Part shown: positions 35,151 through 46,500 of the stretch, piece after piece
How positions within the stretch are numbered: the stretch's first letter is position 1
Layout of the letters: each line of letters starts with the position of its first letter
Assembly: GCA_004555175.1 (NCBI GenBank)
Contig: SFJE01000008.1
Location: forward strand, 1-64,000
Direction of reading: 5' to 3'
Origin: Lentisphaeraceae bacterium
GTDB taxonomy: Bacteria; Verrucomicrobiota; Kiritimatiellia; RFP12; DVOR01
Length of the DNA stretch: 64,000 nucleotides
The notes under the pieces: generated by a model
What the model saw: only the letters and a program-made list of their open reading frames with translations
The model's database searches: none
Told to the model about the DNA's origin: nothing
Translations under genes and position numbers: made by a program

Positions 35151-36166
35151 CTGGCTGGCTCCTCTCCTCGCTCGGCCTCGTGGCCGGCCTCGCCCTCCTC
35201 ACCAAGAGCGCCGATTGGTTCATCGAAGGGGCCGTAGCCCTGGCGCGGCGCCTCGGTCTCTCGCCGCTGATTATCGGCTTTGTCATCGTTGGGTTCGGAA
35301 CCAGCGCCCCGGAGATGCTCGTCTCCGCCCTCGCCGCCGCGCAGGGGATGCCCGTCCTGGGCCTGGGCAACGCCTTCGGCAGCAACATCACCAACATCCT
35401 GCTCATCCTCGGCGTCTCGATGCTCATCGCACCCATCCGCATTCACCGCGTGGCCCTGCGGCGCGACATCCCCTTCCTCCTTGTCGCCATTGGCCTGACC
35501 CTTGGCGCGGCCCTCGGCGGCTGGTTCTCCCGCGCCGACGGCCTGCTGATGCTCGGCTGCTTCGCCCTCTTCCTCGGCTGGCAGCTCTTCCAAGCCTGCC
35601 GCAGCGCCCAGGCCCCCGAAGCCGAAGGCGAAACTGCCGCTCCCCTCTCCCTCGGCCGCGCCATCGTGCTCACCGCCCTCGGCCTCCTCCTCCTCCTAGG
35701 CTCCTCGCAGCTACTCGTCTACTCGGCCAAGTGGATTGCCCTCCAAGCCGCGCAAATGGCCCACCTCTCCAAGGAAGCCACCGAGCTCATCATTGGCCTG
35801 ACCATCGTCGCCGTCGGCACCTCGCTCCCCGAACTCATGGCCTCGGTCGTCGCCATGCGCAAAGGCCAGCACGATATCGCCCTCGGCAACGTCGTCGGCT
35901 CCAACTGCTTCAACATCTGCGTCGTTGCCGGCCTCGCCCTCGTCATCTGCCCGGTCGAAACCGCCGCGATGCCCGCCGCCCTCCGCCAGCGCGACATCTA
36001 TGTGATGCTCGCCACCACCCTCCTCCTCTGGCTCCCGGCAATGGTCATCTGGGCCCGCAAACGCCGCGAGCCCAACCCCGTCATCACCCTCACCCGCCCC
36101 TTCGGCATCCTCTACCTCACCCTCTACGCCGCCTACACCGTCTGGGTGATTGTGGGCTCGCGCTAA
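35147..36166 (+). CDS. Sodium/calcium exchanger family protein (YrbG-like)
   Basis: The 339-residue inner-membrane protein has about ten helices in two homologous halves. The two alpha repeats are clear: GFVIVGFGTSAPEMLVSAL with GNAFGSNITNILLILG, and IVAVGTSLPELMASVVA with GNVVGSNCFNICVVAG. The acidic residues (APE, LPE) bind the cation. Related to E. coli YrbG (CaCA superfamily). The ATG overlaps the prmA stop; an upstream in-frame ATG lies well inside prmA. Confidence 0.93.
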   Translation: MTGWLLSSLGLVAGLALLTKSADWFIEGAVALARRLGLSPLIIGFVIVGFGTSAPEMLVSALAAAQGMPVLGLGNAFGSNITNILLILGVSMLIAPIRIHRVALRRDIPFLLVAIGLTLGAALGGWFSRADGLLMLGCFALFLGWQLFQACRSAQAPEAEGETAAPLSLGRAIVLTALGLLLLLGSSQLLVYSAKWIALQAAQMAHLSKEATELIIGLTIVAVGTSLPELMASVVAMRKGQHDIALGNVVGSNCFNICVVAGLALVICPVETAAMPAALRQRDIYVMLATTLLLWLPAMVIWARKRREPNPVITLTRPFGILYLTLYAAYTVWVIVGSR

Positions 36167-36251
36167 CGCGCGCCCCAGCCGATAGCGGCTAGCTGTTAGC
36201 GCGCGTTCCGCGACTGGTGGGAACACAGGGGAAAAGCAAAGCGCAGCTTTC

Positions 36252-36475
36252 TGCGTCGCCCGTTCTGACCGCCGCCGTCCCCGGCGGCGTTAGAAGCCCG
36301 GCCCCTCGCCATCCCCTCCCCCAGCCCGCCCGTCGCGCAAGCGTTGCGTCGCCCGTCCTGGCCGCCGCCGTCCCCGGCGGCGTTAGAAACCCGGCCCCTC
36401 GCCACCCCTTCCCCCAGCCCGCCCGTCGCGCAAGCGCTGCGTCGCCCGTCCTGCCCGCCGCCGTCCCCGGCGGCG
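36252..36475. repeat. 93-bp tandem repeat array
   Basis: Copies start at 36252, 36345 and 36438 (last one partial), exactly 93 bp apart. Each has TGCGTCGCCCGT, the small palindrome GCCGCCGTCCCCGGCGGC and AGCCCGCCCGTCGCGCAAGC. The 36167-36576 gap contains this array, a heptad run (36483-36511) and a strong hairpin, but no gene. Confidence 0.88.
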
Positions 36476-36514
36476 TGTACAGGCTAACAGCTAGCCGCTA
36501 ACAGCTAACAGCTC

Positions 36515-36570
36515 GCCGCGTTAAACGAAAGCGGGCACAGCGTTAGCTGCGCCCGCTCGTTTAACGCGGC
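36515..36570. terminator. Strong hairpin downstream of the DUF3332 gene
   Basis: GCCGCGTTAAACGAAAGCGG at the left pairs with CCGCTCGTTTAACGCGGC at the right: about 20 bp with a 2-nt bulge. A smaller hairpin (AGC-GTT-AGCT) sits in the loop. It lies 6 nt past the stop of the minus-strand lipoprotein and can serve both strands. The usual T-run is missing. Confidence 0.6.
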
Positions 36571-36576
36571 ATCCGC

Positions 36577-37023
36577 TTACATCATCACCGTGCGGGTCTC
36601 ACCGGCGGCCGTCATCGTCAGGAGCGAACCCTGAATCTCGGCCGAGACAGCGTTGCCCTGGGCATCGGTCAGCAGGTAGGTGCCATCGGCGTTGCGACGA
36701 AGGGTGTAGGTCTCGCCCGTGGTCTTGCTCTGCACGAGGGCGGTATTCGCGTCCAAACGCGTGATGGTGGCCTCGGCGGTCTGCATCGTAATCGGGTTGG
36801 TGCCCATCCAGAACTCAACCGAGTTCAAGAAGATAGTATCGACCGTATAGGCGGCTGCGTAGATCGGGAGGATGCAAGCCACGAGGTAGCACGCCTCATC
36901 CGTCCAGCGCTCCTTGAACCCATGGTGCCAACGATGCACCGACTGCATCAACTGGAAGGTGCCCGTGCACCCGGTGGCCAACAGCGTCAACGCGGCAATC
37001 GCGCCGTAAACAAGTTTCTTCAT
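36577..37023 (-). CDS. DUF3332 family lipoprotein
   Basis: A 148-residue protein whose start MKKLVYGAIAALTLLATGCT is a lipoprotein signal with the lipidated Cys at 19. It continues TGTFQLMQSVHRWHHGF, a hydrophobic patch (CYLVACILPIYAAAYTVDTIF) and a small beta tail (TLRRNADGTYLLTDAQG), the pattern of the DUF3332 family. Function unknown. AAGGAC lies upstream of the ATG at 37023. An extended -10 (TGGCATACT, 37070-37078) precedes it. Confidence 0.85.
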   Translation of the reverse strand: MKKLVYGAIAALTLLATGCTGTFQLMQSVHRWHHGFKERWTDEACYLVACILPIYAAAYTVDTIFLNSVEFWMGTNPITMQTAEATITRLDANTALVQSKTTGETYTLRRNADGTYLLTDAQGNAVSAEIQGSLLTMTAAGETRTVMM

Positions 37024-37069
37024 CGCACAAGTCCTTTCATTGCAGGGGGAGTTATTCGCGAATGAGCAT

Positions 37070-37078
37070 AGTATGCCA
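37070..37078 (-). promoter_or_regulatory. Extended -10 promoter of the DUF3332 gene
   Basis: Minus strand TGGCATACT, 46 nt before the ATG, with an AAGGAC site in the leader. Confidence 0.45.
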
Positions 37079-37317
37079 CAACGCCGCGCAAGGCGCAAGC
37101 GAGACGGCTCGCTACGCTCGCCAGCTGTTAGCCGCTAGCCGTTAGCTTTTAGCCAATTGCGCCTTCGGCGCGTGAGGGTGGCCCTGCAGGCCGTAAGATG
37201 CTCGCTGCCGCCCGCCGCCGAAACGCCCCGCCATATACTACCCGCGTGCGTGCCCACGCGCGTACGCGCTCGATAGGGCCTATTTATCGTAGCGTGCGGC
37301 TTCAGCCGCGCGTGCGC

Positions 37318-37421
37318 GATAAGGCCTAGCTCACCTCGAGCTAGGCCCTAGGTCGAAGCGAGGTAGGGCCTACCTCGACCTGAGGTAGGCCCTAGGTCAC
37401 CTCGAGCTAGGCCCTACCTTT
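37318..37421. repeat. Palindromic cluster related to the 22-bp array
   Basis: This stretch holds several CTAGGCCCTAGGTC / GAGGTAGGGCCTACCTC blocks in both orientations, so the cluster folds on itself. The core is the same as in the 2141-2228 array 35 kb away. The rest of the 37024-37483 gap contains a heptad run (37124-37154) and GC-rich palindromes (GGCTTCAGCC), with no gene. Confidence 0.85.
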
Positions 37422-37483
37422 TTTGGGGGCATCCTCGCGGCCTCCAAAACTTAGCCCGCCCGAACACCCCTTCTATACCCCCA

Positions 37484-37527
37484 CCAACAAAAAATTGCAC
37501 GGGCAGCGGATGCTGCCCGTGCAATTT
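37484..37527 (-). terminator. Rho-independent terminator of the giant gene
   Basis: AATTGCACGGGCAGC (37493-37507) pairs perfectly with GCTGCCCGTGCAATT (37512-37526) around a 4-nt loop. On the minus strand it is followed by a run of six T. It lies 22 nt past the stop of the giant gene. This is the clearest terminator in the window. Confidence 0.93.
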
Positions 37528-37548
37528 GGGTGTGCCGTGGAGCCGAGG

Positions 37549-40500
37549 TTAGTCGGCCAGGGTTGTCTCAGCGGTCTTGGCCGAAAGGATGACCCGGAAG
37601 AAGGAGGCCGGCTGGCCATCAATCTGGATCTGGTCGGCCGAGAGCTCAATCGCCGGATCGGTGAGATTGGCCACCTTCACTTCGCCGAGCTTGGTCCAGG
37701 CCTCATCACCGAGGGTCGCCTTGCCGTAGACCGCGTAGACGGCGGTGGTGGCAGAGTTGTCGGCGAAGACCTGCGTGAGGTCATAGGTGGCCCCATCCTC
37801 CACCCCGAGGGCGGCGGTGACATCCCAGGCGAGGGTGACCGCATCACCGGAGGTGGTGATGGACTTGACGGTCAGGCCATAGGAGGTGTAACCCTCGGCG
37901 GTGAGCTTGAGCGCCACATCCGGATCCATCATCTCCATCAGCTCCTGGGCGGTGGAGAGATCCTCGGGCAGGCCTTCCACGCGGACCGCGCCATTGGCAT
38001 CGGGCACGCTGGTCGCCTTCAGACCATAGAGCTGGGCACCATAGGCGGTGAGGGAGAGGGAGCCGGTGGAGTTCACCGTCCAGATGTCCGATGCGCGCGG
38101 CGTGCCATTGTGGTTCGCGAGCGTGCCAGTGAAGGTGCCGCACCAGGTGTCGAAGGCGGCAGTAGGCTTACCGGCGCTGACCCACTCCCAGCTGTCGGCC
38201 AACTTATCGTTATCAGTATCGACATCCTGGATGTAGAACTCCACCTGATAGTCGCGGCCGTTATTGACGGGCTTGACGGCGAGCGGATCAAAGTAGAAGC
38301 CGGAGGTGGCATCAAGGCCCTGCGTGGCATAGCCCCAAGGCTCCCAAGCATCGCGCTTGCCATTCCCATTCAGGTCGAAGTAAGCCACCAGATAGACCGG
38401 GTCGGCGGTCGGCAGGCCGCGCACCTCGGCATCGAAGCGGGTGCCGAAGAACTTGGCGTTCTCCGCGGTGGCGCCATCGGGATAGAAGCGATCGCGGACC
38501 ATGCGCACGCAACGGTTGCGGAGGTTCTTGACAACGGGGGAGGTCGTCCCATCCGCAAGCGTCTCCGTATCCGCGTAGGAGCCGTCAGCCGCGACCTTGT
38601 CGTAGGCCAGGATGTCCGAGGTCGACGCCACAGGGTCGCCATTGAAGGAACCCGAGTAGTGGGCCTCAATCATCAGACGGCGGCCGCCGAAGTCTCCATC
38701 ATCCTTCAAGACGCCGGTGTAGCGAATCTTGGCGCGGACGTAGAAGGAATCCTGCGTGTTCCAGGAGGTGTCCTTCTCAGCCGCGGCCACTTCGCGCAGG
38801 TCAGGATCGCCGGAATCGGTGAGCTGGATGCGGAAGCTGCCGTTGAGGACATGGGCCGAGCCATTGTAGGGATTGAGGCTCAGCGTGTAGTTGTAGAGGC
38901 CATCGCCGAAGACCGTGTTCCCGGCGGCGTTGAGCTCGCCGAGGCCACGCGGCAACTGATAGCGGTAGGTGAACTGCTCCACCAGGCTACCATCGGCCCC
39001 CTTGGCCACCGCGCACGGCGTCACACCACGGACCTGCTTCTCATAGACCACCGTGTTGGCGGATTTGCCAAGGGCATCTTCCACCTTGGTGATCTTGAGG
39101 GTGAAGGTGGGCACCTGGACATTGCTGAGCCACTCGAAGGTGAGCTCGGTGTTGCCGCGCACGGCGCCGCCAATCGGGCTCACCAGCTTCGTGGAGGCAG
39201 CATCCAGCGCGGAGAAGTGGTTCGTCACCACGGCAATGTTGTAGTTCATCCACGTCGAGGAGTCGCCCTGATCGACCGTCGAAGGCAGGAGGTAGACCTT
39301 GTAGGAGGCCGCCTTCTGGTTGCTCGCATCCGTGCCAGGCAGACCGGAGGCGTTGTAACCGAAGATCTCGTCTTCCGTGAGATAGGGCTTCTTGGTGTTG
39401 TAGAGCGTCTTGTAGACCACCGAGCCGGGATTGGTCGTCGGGGTGCCGGTGGCGACATTCTCAAACTCCGTCAGCACCAGGTAGTAATCCAGGCCCGTGT
39501 TGAAGAGCGAGGGATTCAAGGGCTGCTTGGTGGTGGGATTGGTGATCGAGGAGTTGTCCCCGGTGACCGCATCGTTGGTGTTATCCTCGGTGATGAGCAC
39601 GCCAAGGATCGACTTCACATCCAAGCGGACCGAGCCGGCGGGCGCCTTGGTGGTGAGGGCCACGTGCAGCGGCTTGTTCACCAGGTCGAAGCCAATATCC
39701 ACATTGTGCTGATCGGGCACACCGGCAGGCTCCCCGTCATTCCACTCGCCATTGCCATCCAAGTCGGCGAAGACGAAGAAGTTGTTGGCGCCTTCCTTCA
39801 GGTAGCCCGAGTCGGGCTTGACCAAGGTGAAGGTATTGGAGGTGCCAGGAATGATGGCGTAGTTGTAGGAGACCGTGCCCAGGAACTCGGTGCGGTCGTA
39901 GAAGGTATAATTCTCCACCGTCGAGCCACCATCCGTGGTCGTGGTGCCAGAATTCGTCACCGTGTACACATTGTCGGTCCAGAAGGTCTCGTCTGTGAAG
40001 TCGACACTGAACTTACCGGTATCGTAATCAACCGTACCAACCTTCTGCGAGACGGTGACCGTCGAGTACTTCCCGTTCAAGAAGGTCCCCAACTTCTGCG
40101 TGTAGACCAACGAACCGGTCTCATCGTCCGAGAACGTGAAGGAGACTTCTTTCTCTTCCGCGTTGCCCGAGGAGGACTTCATCGCACGCTTGTAGACGAA
40201 GTTCACCGAGCCAGGAACCACATTACCCATGTGCAAGTAGCCTTCCAGGATGCCACGGTTCCAATAGTTCAGCGTCTGCGAGAGCGAGCCACCCTCACCG
40301 CTCGCCGCAGCGCTCGTCGAGAGCGGGAGCTTGAAGGTGGCATCAGGGGCCGAGTTGTTGTTCTTGGCCGTGTAGGCGTGCACCAGAATCTTGGCGTTCT
40401 CGGTGGCGTTGGTGTAGGCATCCTGCGAGCCGAAGTAATCGACCGTCAGGCGCAACGCGGGCGTAGGCATCTCAAAGATGACCTCGCCGCTCTTAGAGAC

Positions 40501-43500
40501 GCTCGAGACCTTGTTCGGATCGGTGGAGTGGCGACCGGACTTGAAGTTGGCACGCGCCTCAGCCCAGTTGCTCCAGCCATCGCCATCCGCATCGCCCTGC
40601 GCGTCGTAGGTGTCAACGTTCATCAGGTTCGAGCGGTTGACCGCCTCCCAATGATCTTCCATGAAGTCATTGTCGGTGTAGAGCAGGCCGAAGGTCGGGC
40701 GGCCGCGGCGGAACCAAATCGGAGCGTGGAAGTCCGGCACGCCGTTGCCCACGGTGGAGTACTTGGTCGGATCGGCCTTGGCCAGATATTCGGCGTAGTT
40801 GGTGAGGAAGTCGCCATCATCATCGCCGTGAGGCCCATTCGAGCCAGTGGGATCTTCGGGGTCGAGACCGTAGTAGTTCTCCCACCAGTTGGGCATCCGG
40901 TCAGAGTCGGAATCCTTGGTCTGGCCAACGGCAATGTTCTCCTCCAACCAAGCACCACCATTAGAGAGCTGCTTGTCGGTGAGGTTAGCGTCACTGCCGG
41001 AAGCATAGTCGAACCAGTCGGAGCCCGAGGGACGGCTGGCAGCGCCGCCAGTGCCCGTCCCATCGCCCGAGCCCGCACTCGGATCGGTCGAAGGCGAGTT
41101 ATCCCAGCTCTCGAAGTCATACTTCGCGAACGCATCGCCGTAGATCAGCAGATCGCCAGCATAGCGCGTGGTGAAGGCCGAGCGGACTGTGTAGGCCTCC
41201 ACGTCGAAGGTCTGCACGCCGAGGTAACGGTAGCCATAGGGATTGCCCGTGGTCTTGACGTTGTAAGTCTGCTCGGTTTCAACCTCGCGACCGGCGGCAT
41301 AGGGCGTCCAGTAGACCGAGTCAACCGTCTTGAGGTTCTCGACCGCGCCCGAGGGCATCGTCAGCGAGGGCGAGCCGTTGGTGAGGGTCTCGACGAGATA
41401 GTTCTGCGCGGTCGCGCGCTCAACATCGGCCACCGGGAGGTGGTCAATGGTGTTGTGCGCCATCGGCACGAACTCGCTCTGCGGCTCGGCACCGGCAGCA
41501 GCGGTGTTGTAGCACTTGCTGCGCAGGTTCTTGGGCGCGGTGAGGGTGTAGAAGGAGGTGAAGAGCTCCGTTTCCTCAGGCAGGGTATCCTGGTCAATGA
41601 GCGGGTTGTTGCCGCCCTTGGTGGCAAGGAAGCCCTTGCGACGGTAGGTGAAGGAGCCGGGCGTGTCATCGCCGCCAACGAGCTTCTCGCCAGGATACCG
41701 CTCCCACGGCGCATTCGCCGCGGTGGCCGGCGTATTCGTGGCGTCATTCGCCGGGATTCGGGCGCCCGCGAGGAGGTCGTTGAAGGTGTAGATGGCCACC
41801 GGGTAGACCGGCACATCATTCTCGTAGTAACCACCGCCAGTGTAACGGGCGTTGAAGGCCGCCAGGCGGAAGGCGAGGAGCTCGGCCTGCGTGAAGCCGG
41901 AGCGGCGCTTCTCGTTGATCTGGTTGACCGTGCGCGCGCCATTCCAGATGCGCACTTCGTCGATGAAGCCCTTATAGGCATTCTTGTAGATGTCCGCGAA
42001 TTCCACATCCGAATCGGCATCGCCGAGATCCGGCACCCACTGCGGAGTCCGCCCCGCAGCGGCCGTCTCGAACTTCGGCTCGGCACCGATGAGGAGGGGC
42101 GCATTGCGGTAGGTGAAGCGCTGGACATCATCGAGGCCATCGTTCTTGAGCGAGAGCACGCCGTTGGCCGGGATGAGGCTGGAGGAGACCGCCGCATTCT
42201 CAACGCCATTGAGGACGATCGAGAGGCGCGAGCCATCGTAGACCACGGCCACGTGGTTCCACTCGCCAGCCTTGATGCCTTCACCGCAAGTGACGGTGGG
42301 CGAGACCTGCGGCGCGAGGCCGACATCGGCCGTGGTGCCAGCGCCAGTGTAATAGGCGAAGGGCTTGAAGAGGCCGCCTTCCTTGCGCAGACCGAGGACG
42401 AAGTTGTGGCGGATGTCGCCCAGGTTCTCAGCCCCCTCGTTGAAGCGCCAGGGGCGATCAATGAGGATGGTCTCGTCACCATTGTCGGCATCGGGCTTGA
42501 CCCAGCACTCGAGGGTGAAGGTGGTCAGGGCCATCGGGCCGAACTGGGTGGTGATGTGGCTCTGCATCACGCCCTTGCCGCCGAAGTAGGCCGCCTGCTG
42601 GCGATCGGGCGTGCGCAGGGTCTGCGGATCGCCGCGGTAGATGGTCGAGCTCGAGAGCTCGGTCATATCGCCAATGCCATCGCCATCGGTGTCGTAGCCC
42701 TCATTGATTTCGTAGGGCAGGACGGAGGTGACGGCGGAGAGCGGCGCAGCATCGCCCCCGTGGGCAACGAAGGTGAAGGGCATCAGGGTGAGGAAGTCGC
42801 TCGCGCGCATCGCGTCAGCATCCAGCGTGAGCCCGTCAAAGGTGATGTTGGCGCCATTGTTGACATTGAGGAGGTTGTAGAAGCGGGACACAAAGGAGTT
42901 GGGGTTATCCGGATCGGTCATCCACAAGGGCGAAGGATCGGTGCCATAGTGGGCCGGATTCGAGGCCGAAGGATTGACCGCCTCCTCAAAGTTCAGCAGG
43001 CCATCGCCATCGGAATCGGCGAAGGGCACGCCCGCCAGCCACGGATAGCTGTAGTAGTCATAGCCCGTCACGCGGCCCACTTCGAAGGGCTCATTCCCAA
43101 AGGGATTGAGGAAGGAGGGCGCGAGCGTGCTGTAGACCACATTGGCGTTGGCCTTACGCGGCGGCGCCACGAGGGTGGAGTAAATGGTGCCCAAGCGATC
43201 GACCGAGTAGTTCGAGTCGCTGTCGTTCGAGATGACTTCCGAGGCATAGTCGCCCAGCGTGGGGTTGATGCCGTGGAAGACTTCCCAGTAGTCGTCCATG
43301 CCGTCCATATCGGAATCGGCCACGAGCGGACTGGTGGTCAAGAAGGGCGCATTGCCGCCCACCGAGATGCTCGGCCACTGAGCGCCGAGGGTCGCCTCCG
43401 TGGCAATCGGCAAGCCGAGGAAGACGGTGGTGCCCAAGTCCTTGCGATTGGCCACCGTGCGCATCGGCATGTGGATGCCCAGCGGCGCGAGGTAGACACT

Positions 43501-46500
43501 GTCATCGTTCTCATCGGCCACAACACCGCCGACATAGCCGCGGGTGGCGGCACGGTAGAGCTCCTGGATGAGGGGCGAGGTGGCAGCAGCCACGGCCTCT
43601 TCATACTCGCTATCCTCCGCAGCCGGGAGCGTGGTTGCGGCCGGCGCATAGGTGTAGGTCGCGCCAGAATCCCCACTGCGGGTGGCCATCGCGGCATAGA
43701 TGGGGTCGCCCGGCGCGTTGAAGGCGTCATCCAGAGCCTTGTAGATCTGGGCCTTGCGAGCCGTCCAGAGGGTCTTGGAGTCGCCCGTCACGAGCGCCTT
43801 GATGACCGGCTGGGGCGCATCACCCAGCGCCTCGAGCGTGGCGAAGTCAGTATCAATGCGCGCGATGAGCGCATAGATCTGGGAGATGGTGTTCGCAGAC
43901 GGCTCATCCGTAAGCGCGGTGAAGAGCGGGTTGCTCGGGGTTTCATCGCTTGCGGCCAAGGCGCGCATCCAGGCGGCATCGAGCGCATCAATATCCGAAC
44001 GGAGGGCGTTGACCGCATCGTAAGCCTTCTGCGTCTCCTCACTCGCGTCCTCTTCGGGCTCGGGATTGAGGCCATAATCCTCCAGCTGGAGATCGGAGGG
44101 GAAGATGATGGACGCAGCCCAGAGGCGATTGTACGCATCGGTGATGGCCGGGGCGAAGGTCTTGTTCTCCAAATCATCGGTGGAGGTGGCACGGAGACGC
44201 TGCGCGGCCGGGGCAGTCGTGGCCAGCGCCTGAATCAACGGATTGATCGTGAAGGTCTCGTAGACCGATCCATCGGTGGTCGCGGCGATGTACTGGTAGT
44301 CTGCGGAGGGGACTTCCACGGGGTTGAGCAGGTCAACCGTGGCGCTATAGACGCTCGGGATGGTCTTCCAGCAGGTCTTCCCGGAGTGGGTGGTGAGCTC
44401 GCCGCCGAAGTCCTTGTAGATTCGCGCGGCATTGGGCCCGAGGTCGTAGCGGTTCTGGCGGAGGAGGCCAGTGAAGTACTCCTGGTACTGGGTCAGACCG
44501 TCGCGGTCGTAGTCGTAGTCATAATCGTTGGGATCGGTGGGGTCGGGCCCAAGGATGCTGGCGGTCGTGGTGGTGGTGACCGTTTCACCCTCCTCATTGG
44601 TGGTGGTGGTGGTTGCCACCTTGCCGTAGCAGTACTCCCATCCGTCGGGCATGCCATCGCCATCGGTGTCCATATTGGTGGGGTCGCAACCGCCACCCTT
44701 GATGGAGCCATCGGAGGGCGAATAGGTGTAGGCGCTGTCGCCCTCCTTGCCATCCCAGATGCCATCGAAGTCAGTATCGGGGTTCCAGGGGTCGGTGGGG
44801 AAGACCTTATTGACCCAGGTGGTGTCGTACTTCGTGATGTTCTGGAGGGAGTCAGGCCACGCGACCGAAGTGCCCGAGAGGTGACTGGCGCGGCACTGGA
44901 ACTCCTCGGCGGCGGTGAGGCCATCGAGGTCCCAATCCACAGCGCCATCCTGCGTGCCGGAGATGGTGTAGGGGCGCAAGCCCACATAGGCTTCCCAGCC
45001 GTCGGGGCAGCCATCGCCGTTGGTATCGGCATTCTTTGGATCGATGTACTGGCCGCTCTTGACGTAGTAGTTGAACTCTTCGCGGTTGGAGAAGGAGATG
45101 GTATTGACGGCATTCCCGAAGGCCGAAACCTTGTTGTTAATGGCGGAGGCATAGACCATCGAATCAATCCAGGCCGTGCGGAAGTTAAAGCCGAAGGCCT
45201 TGTAGACATCGAAGTCGCGGATGATGCGCGGCTGGGCAGGCATCTCTGCCACGAGCGGCTCGGCATTCTCCCAGGCGGTCACATAATCCTTGCCATCCGC
45301 CCAGGCGATAAGCTCCGCGTCACGACTCAGCGTCACGCTCGCCGAGGAGGCGAGGTCATCGCTCAGGAGGTAGAAGCCGTTAGCCTCGTAATCGTAGTAA
45401 TACGCGGCATTGACCGGCGTCGTGAAGGGCGAATTGGCAGTCGGACCGGTCGGATCATTCGGATCGGGCACGGCCACCGTGGCCTTGAAGAGGTGGTGGA
45501 AGGTGGCGTAGGGCTTGACGATGGCCCGGGCAAAGAAGTCATTGTCAGGGTTGAGAGACGCGTCGTTCTTCCCGTTGAGGTTGAGGGGATCGAGGTCGGC
45601 ACGGACTTCCCAGCCGTCGAGCATCCAGTCGTTATCGGTATCGCAATCGATGGGGTTGGTGCCGATGGCGAACTCTTCGGCGTTCATAAGTCCATCGCCA
45701 TCCGGGTCAGCCGTTGCGCTAGAGGCATAGGGGTTAAAGGCCGCCAGGACATCCGCCGCAGGCATCGGCTCCCAGTAGTTGCCCTTACCGAAGGAGGCAT
45801 CGGCGTGAGGGACGAGGCGGTCGTTCTCATCAAAGGTGAAGTAGGCCTTGTCAGCGGCATCGGGATCGTAGCTGGTGCGATAACGGCGGCCCATCGTGAA
45901 GCGCTCGTTGGTGGCGAAGTCCACATCCCGGTTGGCGGCGAGGGGGTTCTCATCGCTCACCACACGATTGCGTAGGTCAATCGCCGGCCAGAGGGCCTCG
46001 TTCACCTGGATACCATCGTCATTGGCATAGACCGAGGCCCAGGCGATACGCGAGGCGTAGTACCAGAAGTAGTACTCAGCGCCATTCTTGATGCCATCGC
46101 CATCCTGGTCGGCACCGAGGCCATTGAAGCGCTCAAGCCAGCTGGTCTTGCGCGGATCAAGGGCGCCATCGGTCAGGCGGTCCACATAGAAGGGCTCGTC
46201 GATGAGCAGACCATTGGGCACGCGGGCATCCACGAAGAAGTAGGTGCCCTCAACTTCGGTGCCGGTGTACTCATCCACCTTGCCAGCCATTGCGGCTGTG
46301 GTTTCAGCAACGGTGGCGAAGGGGAAGAGGGCACCATTTTCCGTGCTCTTGAGGGTGTCATCAATCGCCCACTTGGTGTAGGTGTAGCGGAAGCACTCGT
46401 AGTTATCGTCCCTCGCGTTGGTCTGCACCATCACATTGCTCAGGACATACCCCTCGGAGCCGGCCTTAATCGGGTTGCCGGCTTCATCAATCACCGGCGC

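Noticed and set aside
37423..45975. An open frame of 2850 codons on the plus strand, opposite the giant gene
   Set aside because: The giant gene on the minus strand has a signal peptide, recognisable domains and a terminator. The opposite frame is an Ile/Val/Gly/Glu/Arg-rich shadow of the codon bias, without domains or a ribosome site.
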